The notes: generated by a model from the letters alone, not told the origin. A stretch of 64,000 nt of DNA from Bradyrhizobium sp. 186 (GCF_023101685.1 NZ_CP082164.1:8184001-8248000); one strand, 5' to 3'. Shown: positions 42,916-52,503, numbered from the stretch's first letter. Translations and numbers: made by a program.

Positions 42916-43250
42916 GTAACCAACCCCGCCAGCAATATGACCTCCAGCACTGTGGATGCAGTCACATTGACGTCCCCACGCCACTTCTCTGGACCAAGGG
43001 CGGCTTAAATGACAAGTAGCCATTCTGGTCGTAGAGACTGCCTCCGAACGAGGGCCGAGCGAACATCGTAATACAGAACGCGCCATAGACGGCAAAGCAG
43101 TCGCGAGATCGAACCGCTCGATCGCCATTGGTCCTTTGATCCAAATGAGCCAAAGCGCGATCAGTGCGACGCCCGAGTAGCTCAATATCGAGCCGACCGC
43201 GCGTCCTGCAAAGCCAATACCTGCCAGAACTGCCGCGAGGGACAGGGCAT
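42916..43250 (-). pseudogene. Membrane protein remnant in three frames
   Basis: Minus-strand segments in three successive frames give hydrophobic text: AGIGFAGRAVGSILSYSGVA with ALIALWLIWIKGPMAIERFD, then CFAVYGAFCITMFARPSFGG, then VTASTVLEVILLAGLVTI and a stop at 42916. Together they look like one small membrane protein interrupted by frameshifts. Family not recognised. Confidence 0.4.
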
Positions 43251-43360
43251 CACGAAAGACCGCAGATGCCCTTGAGGTTGCCAGCTTGCACGACCTTCCG
43301 ACGGAAAAACGTAAGTGGTTTGACGCTGAACAGGCTTACTGGTAGGGCCGCGACGCTCTC

Positions 43361-43585
43361 GGCGCGGGGAAATGAAACAGGAGAGTTCAGTCCATGATCG
43401 AGGGGATCAGCGCGGTCACACTAGGCGCCCACGAAATGCCACGAGCTGTCCTATTCTACCGCTCGCTGGGGTTTGAGGTCCTGCATGGCGGCGAAGAGTC
43501 GTCATTCACCAGCTTTCGAGTAGGGGTGAGCTATCTTAACCTCATTGCCCAACCTGCCGAGCGGCGCTGGTCCTGGTGGGGGCGC
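43361..43585 (+). repeat. 225-base inverted duplication, truncated partner
   Basis: Copy of 35734-35958 in the opposite orientation. Similarity ends sharply at about 43586, inside the VOC coding part. Confidence 0.85.
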
Positions 43586-43636
43586 GCAATCCAACACGCG
43601 TGCTGGCCGCTTTCAAGCGAGAGAAGGAAGCGTTAG
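43394..43636 (+). pseudogene. Truncated VOC-family gene copy
   Basis: Codons 1-64 repeat the VOC gene of 35925-35557 with a handful of substitutions (for example GTHEMPRSVG becomes GAHEMPRAVL). After RRWSWWGR the sequence changes to unrelated residues and stops at 43636. The second half of the fold, with two metal ligands, is lost, so the product cannot be active. Confidence 0.85.
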
Positions 43637-44058
43637 AGTCAATCCACAAGCAAAGCAGAAAATCGGCGTTTAAAAGATCGCTAAGGCGTTGAAGCGAACC
43701 CCAGGTGCGACGGGTGTGAAGCCGCGAAGCTTGGCGTGTCGCTCGATACGCGAGGGTATCCGCGCTGCCGACCTTGCGGCACCTACACATCCCGCGACAT
43801 GCCAAACATCATTGGCAGATTCCGCTGAGGGCTGAAAAAAGCCCGCGATGCGACCGAACGGCAATGATCAGGGGTTTCTCGCGCCCTATTTTGAATTCGC
43901 GCGCGGTGATTTCCGAACTATAACCACTTCTGGCCGAATAGCGAGATGCCAACGGACTTATTTCTGGATCTATCTGGAAGACACCTCAGGCGATCCCGCC
44001 GTACTGTCGGATAGTTCGTTAACCGCGTCCGCTTACTGGTTGCGCACATGGTCACGAT
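43637..44058. other. Intergenic stretch, no gene seen
   Basis: All open frames are short with poor codon choice. No RNA gene, promoter or repeat is evident. Confidence 0.45.
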
Positions 44059-44268
44059 TTGTGTTTCATGAACGGATTGGCGGGATACATGCAGCAGATC
44101 GAAACCAATGACCCAACCGAGGCCCGACGCTGCCGCTACGCCCAATATCGAGGACAGGTCGCTACTCTGACCTTTGGCCGCGCGACCGTGAGAGGCATGG
44201 TTCGATCGGTCAAGGAAGACAGTTCCTGTGTTCCGGTTCGATGGCTGATCACCATCGCTTCGCAATAG
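44059..44268 (+). CDS. Small hypothetical protein
   Basis: The 69-residue product has ARRCRYAQYRGQVATLTFGR and MVRSVKEDSSCVPVRWLITI, a likely beta-rich fold. Small proteins like this are common in Bradyrhizobium as I recall. No ribosome site is convincing. Function unknown. Confidence 0.45.
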   Translation: MCFMNGLAGYMQQIETNDPTEARRCRYAQYRGQVATLTFGRATVRGMVRSVKEDSSCVPVRWLITIASQ

Positions 44269-44365
44269 CGGCGAGCAACTTCGTAAATTAATCGTCTTCT
44301 GACAGGATACCGCTCCTCCGTGAAATATCGACGCCTTGCCGGTCGGCACGTGATACCGACATCGT

Positions 44366-44686
44366 ATGCCGATTGGTGACACCGTCATTTCCGATCATTT
44401 GGATTACCGGTTTCAAGGCAAGCTGCTGACCGCTCGACGTTTCGGTACGAACTGGAAGGTTCGTAGCGAATTCAACGTCGTCACTGTCGAGCTTCTGGCT
44501 TACGAAGGTTGGGACGGCGCGGATTGGAGTGTCAAATGGAGGGGCGACGGCTTCGTCCACACCAATCACGATAAGTCGGGGGAGTTTGATGCCCTGACAA
44601 TCAGTTATATTGGTCATTCTGCCCAGAGATGGGAATGCGCCTGGCGGTTAGAGGACCTAGTATTCAGGCACATCCGATGCACATAG
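44366..44686 (+). CDS. Hypothetical protein
   Basis: The 106-residue product reads MPIGDTVISDHLDYRFQGKL and contains many Trp and aromatic residues (ADWSVKWRGDGFVH, QRWECAWRLEDLVF). Codon choice is acceptable but an antisense frame is also open, so the strand is uncertain. No family recognised. Confidence 0.4.
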   Translation: MPIGDTVISDHLDYRFQGKLLTARRFGTNWKVRSEFNVVTVELLAYEGWDGADWSVKWRGDGFVHTNHDKSGEFDALTISYIGHSAQRWECAWRLEDLVFRHIRCT

Positions 44687-44881
44687 TCGAAAATGCTGTC
44701 TGATATGTTTTTGACCTTCAAGTCAGCCACTCGCAACTCTTTCGCAAACCACTGTGATCGAAGCAATGCCCTTCCAGACGAACCGTTCAGCTCAGTCGGC
44801 ACGCGGCGGTCGCATAAAGCCGTCGACTCCCGATCATAACAGGTAGAGAGTCACTCCATCACGGCTCGGATTGGCTTTTGC

Positions 44882-46483
44882 ATGACCACATCCTGGTGGC
44901 AGACGTGTGTCATCTATCAAATCTACGCGCGCTCTTTCCAGGACACGAACGACGACGGCATCGGCGACCTCGAAGGGATCGCGCGGCGGCTTGATTATCT
45001 CGTCAGCCTTGGCGTCGATGCGATCTGGATCTCTCCCATCTATCCGTCGCCGATGGTTGATTTCGGTTATGACGTTGCCGAATATTGCACCGTCGATCCG
45101 CGCTTCGGTGACCTGCCAGACTTCGACGATCTGCTGATGCACGCCCATCGGCGGCGGCTCAAGGTTCTGCTCGACTTCGTGCCCAACCACAGCTCCGACC
45201 AGCATCCATGGTTCGTCGAGAGCCGCGCTTGCCGAGGAAATCCGAAAAGAGACTGGTACATCTGGCGCGATCCCGCGCCTGGCGGCGGACCGCCCAATAA
45301 CTGGATCAGCGATTTCGGCGGCTCAGCCTGGCAATGGGACGAGATCACCGGACAATATTATTACCACGCCTTCCTCAAGGAGCAGCCGGATCTCAACTGG
45401 CGTCATCCCGCCGTGCAGGCGGCGATGTACGATGTAATGCGTTTCTGGTTCGATCGCGGCGTCGATGGCTTCCGCATCGACGTGCTGTGGCACATGATCA
45501 AGGCGGCAGACTTCCCGGACAATCCACCTAACCCGGCCTATCAGCCCCAGATGGGCGAAATGCACCGCCTCCTTCAACTCCATTCGACGGACCAGCTGGA
45601 GGTACACCGGATCGCGGCCGCGATGCGCGAAATCGCCGACGGCTATGGCGCCAGGGGACAAGGCGATCGGGTTCTGATTGGTGAGATCTACCTGCCGGTC
45701 GATCGGCTGATGCATTATTACGGCGCTGAACGGCCGGAGATGCATCTGCCGTTCAATTTCCAACTCATCGATACCCCGTGGGATGCGCGCTCCCTTGCGT
45801 CGGCGATCACCAACTATGAGGCGGCACTACCGCCGGATGGCTGGCCAAACTGGGTGCTCGGCAACCATGACCGGCCACGCGTTGCGGCCAGGCGCGGACA
45901 GGCCCAGGCCCGCGTCGCAGCGGTGCTGTTGCTGACGCTTCGCGGCACGCCCACGCTCTATTATGGCGACGAACTGGGTTTGAGCGATGTCATGATCGAA
46001 TCATCGCAAGTGCAGGATCCGCGCGAGTTGCGCGAGCCCGGTCTGGCGTTGGGCCGCGATCCCGTGCGCACGCCGATGCCATGGGACGACAGCGAAAATG
46101 CCGGTTTCAGCACGGCCAAGCCGTGGCTGCCGCTCCATGCCGATTGGCGGACGTGCAATGTGGCGCGGATGGCGGATGATCCTCAATCCATCCTGGCGCT
46201 TTATCGTCGCTTGCTGGCGCTCAGACGCACTTCCCCGGCTTTATCGATCGGCGACTTCGTTCTGTTGAATGTCGAATACGAGATGCTGGTTTACGAACGC
46301 CGACACGGGGCGGAGCGTCTGATTGTGGCGCTTAATCTCGGGGAACGGCAGCATCGGCTTCAATTGCCGGATTGGGCGCGCGGGAGCCGAGCGCTGTTGT
46401 CCACGCTCGAGGATGCGGCGCTGGTCGAAGGTGGCACCCTCCTGCTAGGCTCGAATGAAGCTGTCGTGCTCGAGGCCGGATAG
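44882..46483 (+). CDS. GH13 alpha-glucosidase
   Basis: The 533-residue protein is a full GH13 TIM-barrel enzyme. The four conserved regions are visible: DFVPNHSS, GFRIDVLWH with nucleophile Asp200, LIGEIYLP with acid/base Glu268, and LGNHDRPR with Asp330. The N-terminus WWQTCVIYQIYARSFQDTND and lack of a signal peptide point to a cytosolic alpha-1,4/1,6-glucosidase of the oligo-1,6-glucosidase/maltase group. It ends 25 bases before the glycosyltransferase gene, so they are probably one operon. Confidence 0.92.
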   Translation: MTTSWWQTCVIYQIYARSFQDTNDDGIGDLEGIARRLDYLVSLGVDAIWISPIYPSPMVDFGYDVAEYCTVDPRFGDLPDFDDLLMHAHRRRLKVLLDFVPNHSSDQHPWFVESRACRGNPKRDWYIWRDPAPGGGPPNNWISDFGGSAWQWDEITGQYYYHAFLKEQPDLNWRHPAVQAAMYDVMRFWFDRGVDGFRIDVLWHMIKAADFPDNPPNPAYQPQMGEMHRLLQLHSTDQLEVHRIAAAMREIADGYGARGQGDRVLIGEIYLPVDRLMHYYGAERPEMHLPFNFQLIDTPWDARSLASAITNYEAALPPDGWPNWVLGNHDRPRVAARRGQAQARVAAVLLLTLRGTPTLYYGDELGLSDVMIESSQVQDPRELREPGLALGRDPVRTPMPWDDSENAGFSTAKPWLPLHADWRTCNVARMADDPQSILALYRRLLALRRTSPALSIGDFVLLNVEYEMLVYERRHGAERLIVALNLGERQHRLQLPDWARGSRALLSTLEDAALVEGGTLLLGSNEAVVLEAG

Positions 46484-46507
46484 CACGCAGCAGAGAAGGA
46501 TGATCAC

Positions 46508-47515
46508 GTGCGTATCGCCATGCTAGCGCCGATCTCCTGGCGTACACCGCCGCGCCATTACGGCCCCTGGGAGCAGGTGACGAGTCTCTTGACCGAGGCG
46601 CTGGTCGCGCGCGGTGCCGATGTCACGCTGTTTGCCACCAAGGACAGCAAGACGGCAGGCAGGCTGGATGCCGTCTGCCCGGCGCCCTATTCCGAGGATC
46701 CCACGATCGACGCAAAAGTGTGGGAGATGCTACATGTAGCTCATGTCTTTGAACAGGCCGGTGAGTTTGACCTCATTCATAACCAGGCCGATTTCGTACC
46801 ACTCGCCTTCTCGCGTCTGGTCGGAACTCCTGTCGTGACGACGATCCACGGCTTCTCGTCGATGCGCATTCTGCCCGCCTACAAGGCATACGAAGATCGC
46901 GTCCACTACGTCGCGATCAGCGCGGCCGATCGCCATCCGGACTTGCGCTATGCCGCAACGATCCACCATGGCATTCCGCTCGAGGACTTTCCGTTCGATC
47001 CGCAAGGCAGCGAGGATCTGCTCTTCTTCGGCCGCATTCACCCGGACAAGGGGGCCGCTGAAGCGATCACGGCGGCACATCGATCACGACGGAGATTGAT
47101 CATGGCCGGCATCGTCCAGGACCAGAACTACCATAACGAGCAAGTGGCACCCGCGCTCGGCGGTGGATCCGTGGTCTATCTCGGCCCGGTTGGCGGAGTG
47201 GAGCGCGCGAAGACTTTGGGCTCCGCACGCGCGCTGCTCCACCTCATTAATTTCGACGAGCCGTTCGGCCTGTCGGTGGTGGAAGCGCTTGCCTGCGGAA
47301 CACCCGTCATTGCCTGCAACCGGGGATCGATGCCCGAGCTGATCGATGATGGCGTGACCGGGTTTCTGGTCGACAGCCTCGACGCGGCGGTCGATGCGAT
47401 CGGCCGCATCGAAGAAATCGATCGCGCGTCTTGCCGCGCTGCGGTATCGGCACGCTTCACGGTAGATCGCATGGCCGATAGATATTTGGCCTTGTACCGA
47501 TCAATCCTTGGTTGA
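46508..47515 (+). CDS. GT4-family glycosyltransferase
   Basis: The 335-residue protein starts MRIAMLAPISWRTPPRHYGP (GT-B N-domain). The donor-domain signature is FDEPFGLSVVEALACGTPVI with the Glu-x7-Glu pattern, and LLFFGRIHPDKG begins the C-domain. It should transfer a sugar from a nucleotide donor. The GTG at 46508 has AGAAGGA seven bases upstream. Pairing with the GH13 gene suggests glycoside or compatible-solute metabolism; donor and acceptor are unknown. Confidence 0.92.
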   Translation: MRIAMLAPISWRTPPRHYGPWEQVTSLLTEALVARGADVTLFATKDSKTAGRLDAVCPAPYSEDPTIDAKVWEMLHVAHVFEQAGEFDLIHNQADFVPLAFSRLVGTPVVTTIHGFSSMRILPAYKAYEDRVHYVAISAADRHPDLRYAATIHHGIPLEDFPFDPQGSEDLLFFGRIHPDKGAAEAITAAHRSRRRLIMAGIVQDQNYHNEQVAPALGGGSVVYLGPVGGVERAKTLGSARALLHLINFDEPFGLSVVEALACGTPVIACNRGSMPELIDDGVTGFLVDSLDAAVDAIGRIEEIDRASCRAAVSARFTVDRMADRYLALYRSILG

Positions 47516-47662
47516 AGGACAAACGACAGAAAAAACCGACGGGCCAAAACTATAACAGCGGATCGGTTCGATGAGAGCGTGGCCAAGCGCTTCCGGCTGT
47601 CAATCGTCGGATAGTCACTACGAATGCTTGGCTGGCCGCTGGGCTACGTCCGCTTTGGGTCG
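47516..47662. other. Short spacer before a MITE-like element
   Basis: Nothing is recognised between the glycosyltransferase stop and the inverted-repeat element. Confidence 0.4.
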
Positions 47663-47879
47663 ATATTGTTGCAAAAGTCGAAAATCGAACAACCCTAAAA
47701 ATCTCGCGAAGGTCGATCTTTGGACCTCTCTGCCGCTGCATCGCTTTTCTAAGCCACGACGGAGGTCCGTGATCAATTTTGGATGAAACGATATGGTCCC
47801 TCGCGTCGCCGCGCGTAAAACGCATCAGCGGCTCTAAGAATTTTCGTTCGCCACCCCAAAAAGACTTTTGCAACAATAT
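47663..47879. mobile_element. 217-base MITE-like element with 17-base perfect inverted ends
   Basis: ATATTGTTGCAAAAGTC at 47663-47679 is the exact inverse complement of 47863-47879. The 183 bases between contain no gene. The TGTTGCAAA core resembles ends of the IS6 family, which suggests derivation from an insertion sequence by internal deletion. No clear target duplication was found. Confidence 0.7.
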
Positions 47880-47913
47880 CTGTCAAAAGCTGACATCCGC
47901 CGCGATCCGGGAT

Positions 47914-47943
47914 AAGTCCGCTTTACCCCTCGAGAGCGGACTT
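47914..47943. repeat. Hairpin-type intergenic repeat, copy 2
   Basis: AAGTCCGCT and AGCGGACTT form a perfect 9-base stem around a 12-base loop. It shares TTTACCCC and the inner arms with 24127-24157. It could act as a terminator-like structure; no gene ends directly before it. Confidence 0.5.
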
Positions 47944-48190
47944 TCCATATTTAACATTACCCGAATCGCGGCGGCCAACCCGAATCGCGACGGCCAAACG
48001 GAGCGACTGACGCGATAGGCTAGCTAGGACGTGAACCCATAAATATGCCGGGTGGACGGCTGGTCAGAGTCCGCTATGCACCGATAGAGACCATGTTCTG
48101 CGCAGCTAAATGACGCGATGGGCCAGAGGCCCACCTCGGTGATTCGAGTCCATAGGGATGTCCAAGCTGAGCGTCTCCGGCCTTCCTAAT

Positions 48191-48772
48191 CTAGAAAGAT
48201 GGAGCTCGTGCCAAGTGCAACGCGGCCTCAACGCCGCCTTCCAGGATCTGCTCTGCCTGGGCAGCGTCGGGCACGGCCCGCGCGAACTGGAGGGTGCCCA
48301 CCATGAGGCCGAAGATGGCGGTCGCGCGGCGGCGGCTCGCTGCGGAATCGGCATCCGGAAGTAGTGCGGCCAGAGACGAAACGTAGCTTCGCAGCGCTTT
48401 CTCGTAACCCTGCCGAGTGGACAGGGGCTGGCGGGCGATTTCGGGGAGCAACGCCGCCGAGGGGCACCCGCCCGCCGGGTCTTCGAGATGTGCGTGGTTC
48501 AGGTATCTCCGGATCGCGCCTTCAAGGTCCAGGCCCCTCCGCTGATCTTCATCGAGGCGATGTTGCTGGTCGCCGAGCGCGCTCGCCAGCGCCTCGCGAA
48601 CGAGCGCGTCCTTGGACTCGAAGTGCGGAGAGAATGCCCCTTTGGTCAGGCCGGCCTCGCCCATGATCCCGGCGATCCCGGCGGCGGAGATGCCGTCTCG
48701 ACGCACGCACTTCGACGCCACATCGATGATGTGCCGTCGCGTCGCTGCCTTATGACCTTTCTCGAAACGCAT
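48191..48772 (-). CDS. TetR/AcrR-family regulator
   Basis: The 193-residue protein has the N-terminal helix-turn-helix RRHIIDVASKCVRRDGISAA, GIMGEAGLTKGAFSPHFESK, then a variable ligand-binding helix bundle with DPAGGCPSAALLPEIARQ, the TetR_C subtype. GGAGAGAAG lies next to the ATG at 48772. It stands on the same strand as the DUF302 remnant and the amidase gene. Ligand unknown. Confidence 0.9.
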   Translation of the reverse strand: MRFEKGHKAATRRHIIDVASKCVRRDGISAAGIAGIMGEAGLTKGAFSPHFESKDALVREALASALGDQQHRLDEDQRRGLDLEGAIRRYLNHAHLEDPAGGCPSAALLPEIARQPLSTRQGYEKALRSYVSSLAALLPDADSAASRRRATAIFGLMVGTLQFARAVPDAAQAEQILEGGVEAALHLARAPSF

Positions 48773-48804
48773 CTTCTCTCCACTCCACTAATATCCCGCA
48801 GCCG

Positions 48805-49291
48805 TTAGGCTGCAGCCGCTTCCAACAAGGCTCGGAGGTCGCGATCAAGCTGCTTGGCTACTGTATCGACATTATCGCTGCCAAACTGGCCGAAAACGGA
48901 TGCTGGTCGATCATATTCAAACGCGACACCGCCATCGTCATCCTCGCGCAGAAGGACGCGGATGGGCGCATAGAGCCCCGCCGAAAGATGATGGCGCGTC
49001 ATCTTAGAGGCGGTGAGCGGATTTCCGATATCGTACTGGATGGATCGGCGCGTCAGCCGCGCAATAGCTAGCAGCGCCCCATGGTCGCGCTGGCCGAAAA
49101 TGGTGAGCGGCGGACAGGCCTCCAACTCTCGAAGCGCGCGCGTGCTTTCACCGTATCGCAGGAGAGCGAAGATCCCGTCGTCGATGCGGGGGGCCAAGGT
49201 CGCGAGCTTGGCTTGAAGCTAAAGGCTTTGTTGAGCTGATGGTCACGTGCTCGACCGTAATGGCACGCGTTGAGTACAGTGCATTGGCCAT
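48805..49291 (-). pseudogene. DUF302-domain protein, frameshifted
   Basis: From the ATG at 49291 (GGAGGATC upstream) the first frame gives MANALYSTRAITVEHVTISS, then loses sense near 49215. A second frame continues with LAPRIDDGIFALLRYGEST, ASKMTRHHLSAGLYAPIRVL and SVFGQFGSDNVDTVAKQLDR, the DUF302 end. A two-base deletion or one-base insertion separates them. Function of the domain unknown. Confidence 0.75.
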
Positions 49292-49359
49292 CTGTTGATC
49301 CTCCAATCGGTTGTCGTTGTACGGAATTGACCCCTTTCCCAACTGAAGGGGGCCAGACG

Positions 49360-50826
49360 TCAAATCGTAGTCGACGGGGTGCTCAAGACGCCCTCGATCC
49401 GGCGGGCAAGGTCAAGAAGCGCCCGGTCGCTCCCTAAGGGGGCGTCCAGCTCAAGGCCAATCGGCAGCCCAACGCGAGACAAGCCAACAGGAATGCTGAT
49501 ACCCGGCAGCCCCACGCTGCTTGCTGACACGGTGTGGTTCGCCAAAGCGAGGTAGCTGACTTCCTGCCCGGCGATATGGACGGTCGCCTGCTCCTTGAGC
49601 AAAGGCGCCGTGCAGGGCGTGGTCGGTTGCAGAATGACCTGCGCCCCATGAGAGACGAACGCCGTGTTGAGGCGGCGCTGGATTTCCGGCCGGCTCACGT
49701 TGAGCGCCGTCTGATAGGTATCTGCCGAGGTCGCGCCTGCACCGCCCGGCAGTACGATGTGCCCCCAAGCCTGGCGAAGCTGGGGCTTGAGGTCCTCGTA
49801 AATCGCGTCGAACGTGGTCGGAATGTCGTGGCGGCGAAGGAATTCCGAAATTGCGCCCATCGTCTCATGAGCGAAAATGCCCCATGTCGCGGTTTGGATG
49901 AGGGCATTGAAATCGTCGCCAAGGTCTACCTCAACGACCTCAGCGCCGGCGTCCTGCAGCCGCCGAACCACCTCGCGGAAGTGGGTCTCGACTTCCGCGT
50001 CCACCAGATCCAGGAATTGTCGCGGCGCGAAGGCCAGTCGGGCTCCCTTCAGGTCGTATCCGCGGTCGAAAAGCTCCGCAGCCTGTTCACCAGTCACGAC
50101 CTGATCCACCAAAATGCAGTCCTCCACGCTTCGGGCGAATGCACCCGGCGTGTCGAGCGTATGGGAGATCGGAGCAACGCCGTTGCGCGGCCAACGTCCG
50201 GTAGTTGGCTTGAATCCCACGACGCCGCAGAACGATGCTGGCACCCGGATCGAGCCGACCGTATCCCCACCCAAGGAGGCGGGTACGATCCCGGCAGCCA
50301 CGGATGCGGCAGAGCCGCTTGAGGAGCCGCCCGACACGTGATCGCGAGCGTGCGGATTCTTCACCTGGCCGTAGCGCTCGTTGTGGCCAGTCAGCCCGTA
50401 GGACATCTCCACCAGATTGTTCTTGCCGAAGACGAGGGCTCCTGCATCCTTGATTGCGCGGACAGCGTCCGCGTCTTCGCGCGGCACGAAGTGAGCGAGA
50501 CCGTCGAGACCTAGGCTGGTAGGCAGCCCTTTCGTCAAATAGCTGTCCTTCACCCCGAGGGGCACGCCAAGGAGCGGAGCCGCCGAGCCGGCCGCATGCG
50601 CCTTGTCCGCGTCCCTCGCGGCCTCGAGCACAGCGGCCTCGTCGATGGTGATGAAGGCGTTAAGCTCGGCAAGCGTTCGGGCGCGCTGCAGAAGCGCCGT
50701 AGTGTAGGCTTCCGACGTGATATCGCCGTTACGAACCGCTGCTGCAGCGGCTGCGAGCCCCAGCGAGGAGAGATTCGTGATTTCTCGCGATGCGATGTGA
50801 CGCGAAATGGCGGTGGTGTCGTTCAT
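49360..50826 (-). CDS. Amidase (amidase-signature family)
   Basis: The 488-residue protein has the Ser-cisSer-Lys triad: Lys in LGVPLGVKDSYLTKG and the Gly/Ser-rich GGSSSGSAASVAAGIV, followed by GGDTVGSIRVPASFCGVVGF. The C-terminus is typical of mandelamide/indoleacetamide-type amidases. These hydrolyse aryl or alkyl amides to acids; the substrate cannot be deduced. I chose the ATG at 50826 with GAGGA upstream; the frame reaches 50904. It is the last gene of a minus-strand group with the DUF302 remnant and TetR. Confidence 0.92.
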   Translation of the reverse strand: MNDTTAISRHIASREITNLSSLGLAAAAAAVRNGDITSEAYTTALLQRARTLAELNAFITIDEAAVLEAARDADKAHAAGSAAPLLGVPLGVKDSYLTKGLPTSLGLDGLAHFVPREDADAVRAIKDAGALVFGKNNLVEMSYGLTGHNERYGQVKNPHARDHVSGGSSSGSAASVAAGIVPASLGGDTVGSIRVPASFCGVVGFKPTTGRWPRNGVAPISHTLDTPGAFARSVEDCILVDQVVTGEQAAELFDRGYDLKGARLAFAPRQFLDLVDAEVETHFREVVRRLQDAGAEVVEVDLGDDFNALIQTATWGIFAHETMGAISEFLRRHDIPTTFDAIYEDLKPQLRQAWGHIVLPGGAGATSADTYQTALNVSRPEIQRRLNTAFVSHGAQVILQPTTPCTAPLLKEQATVHIAGQEVSYLALANHTVSASSVGLPGISIPVGLSRVGLPIGLELDAPLGSDRALLDLARRIEGVLSTPSTTI

Positions 50827-51142
50827 GAAATCCTCGCAAAGAGCTGTGACGCGGCATTTTCGGCGCTGCAAACGGCCTCCGCAGCTCAATGCCATGACGA
50901 TCATAATATAAAATTACGATCGTAATTCAATAGCCTTTCTCGCGGCGCGGGGGCCTCGCCGGACACATAAGCGTGAGGTGCCGATGACGATTGATCGAGC
51001 CGGCAATCAACCGTTTCGACCAAGTCCGCTATGCCACCGAAAGCGGAAGCAAATTCAGAGCATTAGCAGCACGGCCGCAAAGCGTTGTCGGTTGATGGCG
51101 CGGCCCTAGACGTGATTCAAGCTCCGAAACCGGAGGCGAATC
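50827..51142. other. Intergenic stretch before a broken IS
   Basis: No gene is supported. The right part (about 51110-51142), from GACGTGATTCAAGCTCC on, is probably the left end of the IS5-family element. Confidence 0.45.
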
Positions 51143-51718
51143 ATGCGCTACGAACTCAGCGATTACGAATGGACAGCCATCAAGCCGATGCTGCCGAACA
51201 AGCCGCGCGGCGTTCGGCGCGTAAATGACCGTCGCGTGCTCAATGGCATCTTTTGGGTCTTGCGTTCAGGCGCGCCATGGCGCGACTTGCCGGAGAACTA
51301 TGGTCCCTGCACCACTTGTTACAACCGTTTCGTTCGGTGGCGTCGGGCTGGCGTCTGGGACCGGATCATGGATGCACTGGCCGCCGGTTGTAACGCGGCG
51401 GTGCAAATGATCGATACTTCGGTCGTCCGCGTGCACCAGCACGGAGCCTGCATCGCCGACAATAGTCATCAAGATATGGGTCGCTCACGAGGCGGCCTGA
51501 CGAGCAAGATTCATGCGGTGGTGGACACCAATGGCCTGCCGGTCCATCTCGCGCTCACGCCGGGTGAGGCGCACGACAATCGACTGTGTTCGGTTCTCCT
51601 CAACGCCTTGCTTCCCCAAACGATGTTACTCGCGGATCGTGGATACGACGCGGATTGGATCAGGGAGCTTGCCCGCCACCAAGGTGCGTGGGCCAATATT
51701 CCGCCGAAACGCAATCGC
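51143..51718 (+). pseudogene. IS5-family transposase, 3' truncated and joined to foreign DNA
   Basis: The frame begins MRYELSDYEWTAIKPMLPNK and keeps the insertion-element DDE parts: MIDTSVVRVHQHG (Asp 1), RGGLTSKIHAVVDTNGLPVH and LADRGYDADWI (Asp 2). After IPPKRNRN the family continues with the region holding the catalytic Glu, but here unrelated residues follow. The same frame runs on to 51925 through the antisense strand of the tRNA-Arg fragment (giving PTRFERVTFAFGG). The element was therefore cut by a recombination at about 51718. Confidence 0.85.
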
Positions 51719-51869
51719 AATCTGCTTCATAACGTTGTCGCGCGTGAGGTTGTCACCGCACTGTCTGAGTACCTGGACGAAGGCCTTCGCCGCGCCGTAT
51801 TCGCTGGAATCAAGCAGAGCCCGAGCTCAAGTCCGCGCGCACATAGCGCGCTGGAAGATAAGGAAAAAC

Positions 51870-51915
51870 TGGCGCACCCGACACGATTCGAACGTGTGAC
51901 CTTTGCCTTCGGAGG
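51870..51915 (-). repeat. 3' fragment of tRNA-Arg(CCG), inverted copy
   Basis: The minus-strand copy of the 46 bases at 2630-2675, CCA at 51870-51872. It keeps a few more tRNA bases (to about 51923) than the other copies. The DNA beyond CCA (51869-51820) is similar to 2676-2722. Confidence 0.85.
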
Positions 51916-52136
51916 GCAACGCTAAGCGACTGCCTGAAATAGCAATCTGAGATGGTTGCATGTCCGGGATTTAAACCTACTCAGCGGACAGCTCAAACGT
52001 ACGCTGGTAGCGTACGAACGGCGGTTCTTGGAAACTTTGAAGATGCCGCGTAGCGAGTTGGGTTGCGCTGCCCGCCGAAAAGAAAACAGGACCCGCACGG
52101 TAGTGGTCGCGATGTAGCGGGCCACTGACTCGAACC

Positions 52137-52228
52137 TCGGACTGCTCAGCCAGTCTGCAGCACGTCGCCGCGCCGATTCCTCCGCCAGCGCCAGTCACGA
52201 GGGCTATCCGCCCATCAAGCGATGACAT
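52137..52228 (-). pseudogene. SDR 5' fragment
   Basis: From the ATG at 52228 the first about 30 residues, MSSLDGRIALVTGAGGGIGA and ATCCRLAEQ, are the Rossmann start of a short-chain dehydrogenase (TGAGGGIG). Similarity ends at about 52137. A second, unlinked SDR fragment lies 280 bases away on the other strand; the two may not come from one gene. Confidence 0.65.
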
Positions 52229-52503
52229 TCGATCTCTCCTAACAGTAACTCGGAAGAAGGCGTTGGCCGCCGGTGGCAGGCGAGGCATAAACGAAGAGAA
52301 GGACAGTTCAATTTGCCGTCGAAAGAGCGATCATTTGAAGAGGTCAATCGTGTCATTTACTGTCTAAGACCGATCCAAACGGCTCGAAGCGCTGGCCGTT
52401 GAATTTCACCAGCTGAAGCTGATCGATGGGAGAATAGTCGGTGGAACTGGTTCTTATCTTGATGCCCGGCAAATAGACGTTGATTTCCATATCGAGACTG
52501 GTC
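52229..52503. other. Spacer between the two SDR fragments, no gene seen
   Basis: Only shadow frames occur here. The DNA separates the 5' fragment on the minus strand from the inner fragment on the plus strand. Confidence 0.4.

Noticed and set aside
51719..51925. Open frame end (HPTRFERVTFAFGG) as a protein domain
   Set aside because: It is the antisense of the tRNA-Arg fragment, a frequent annotation artefact.
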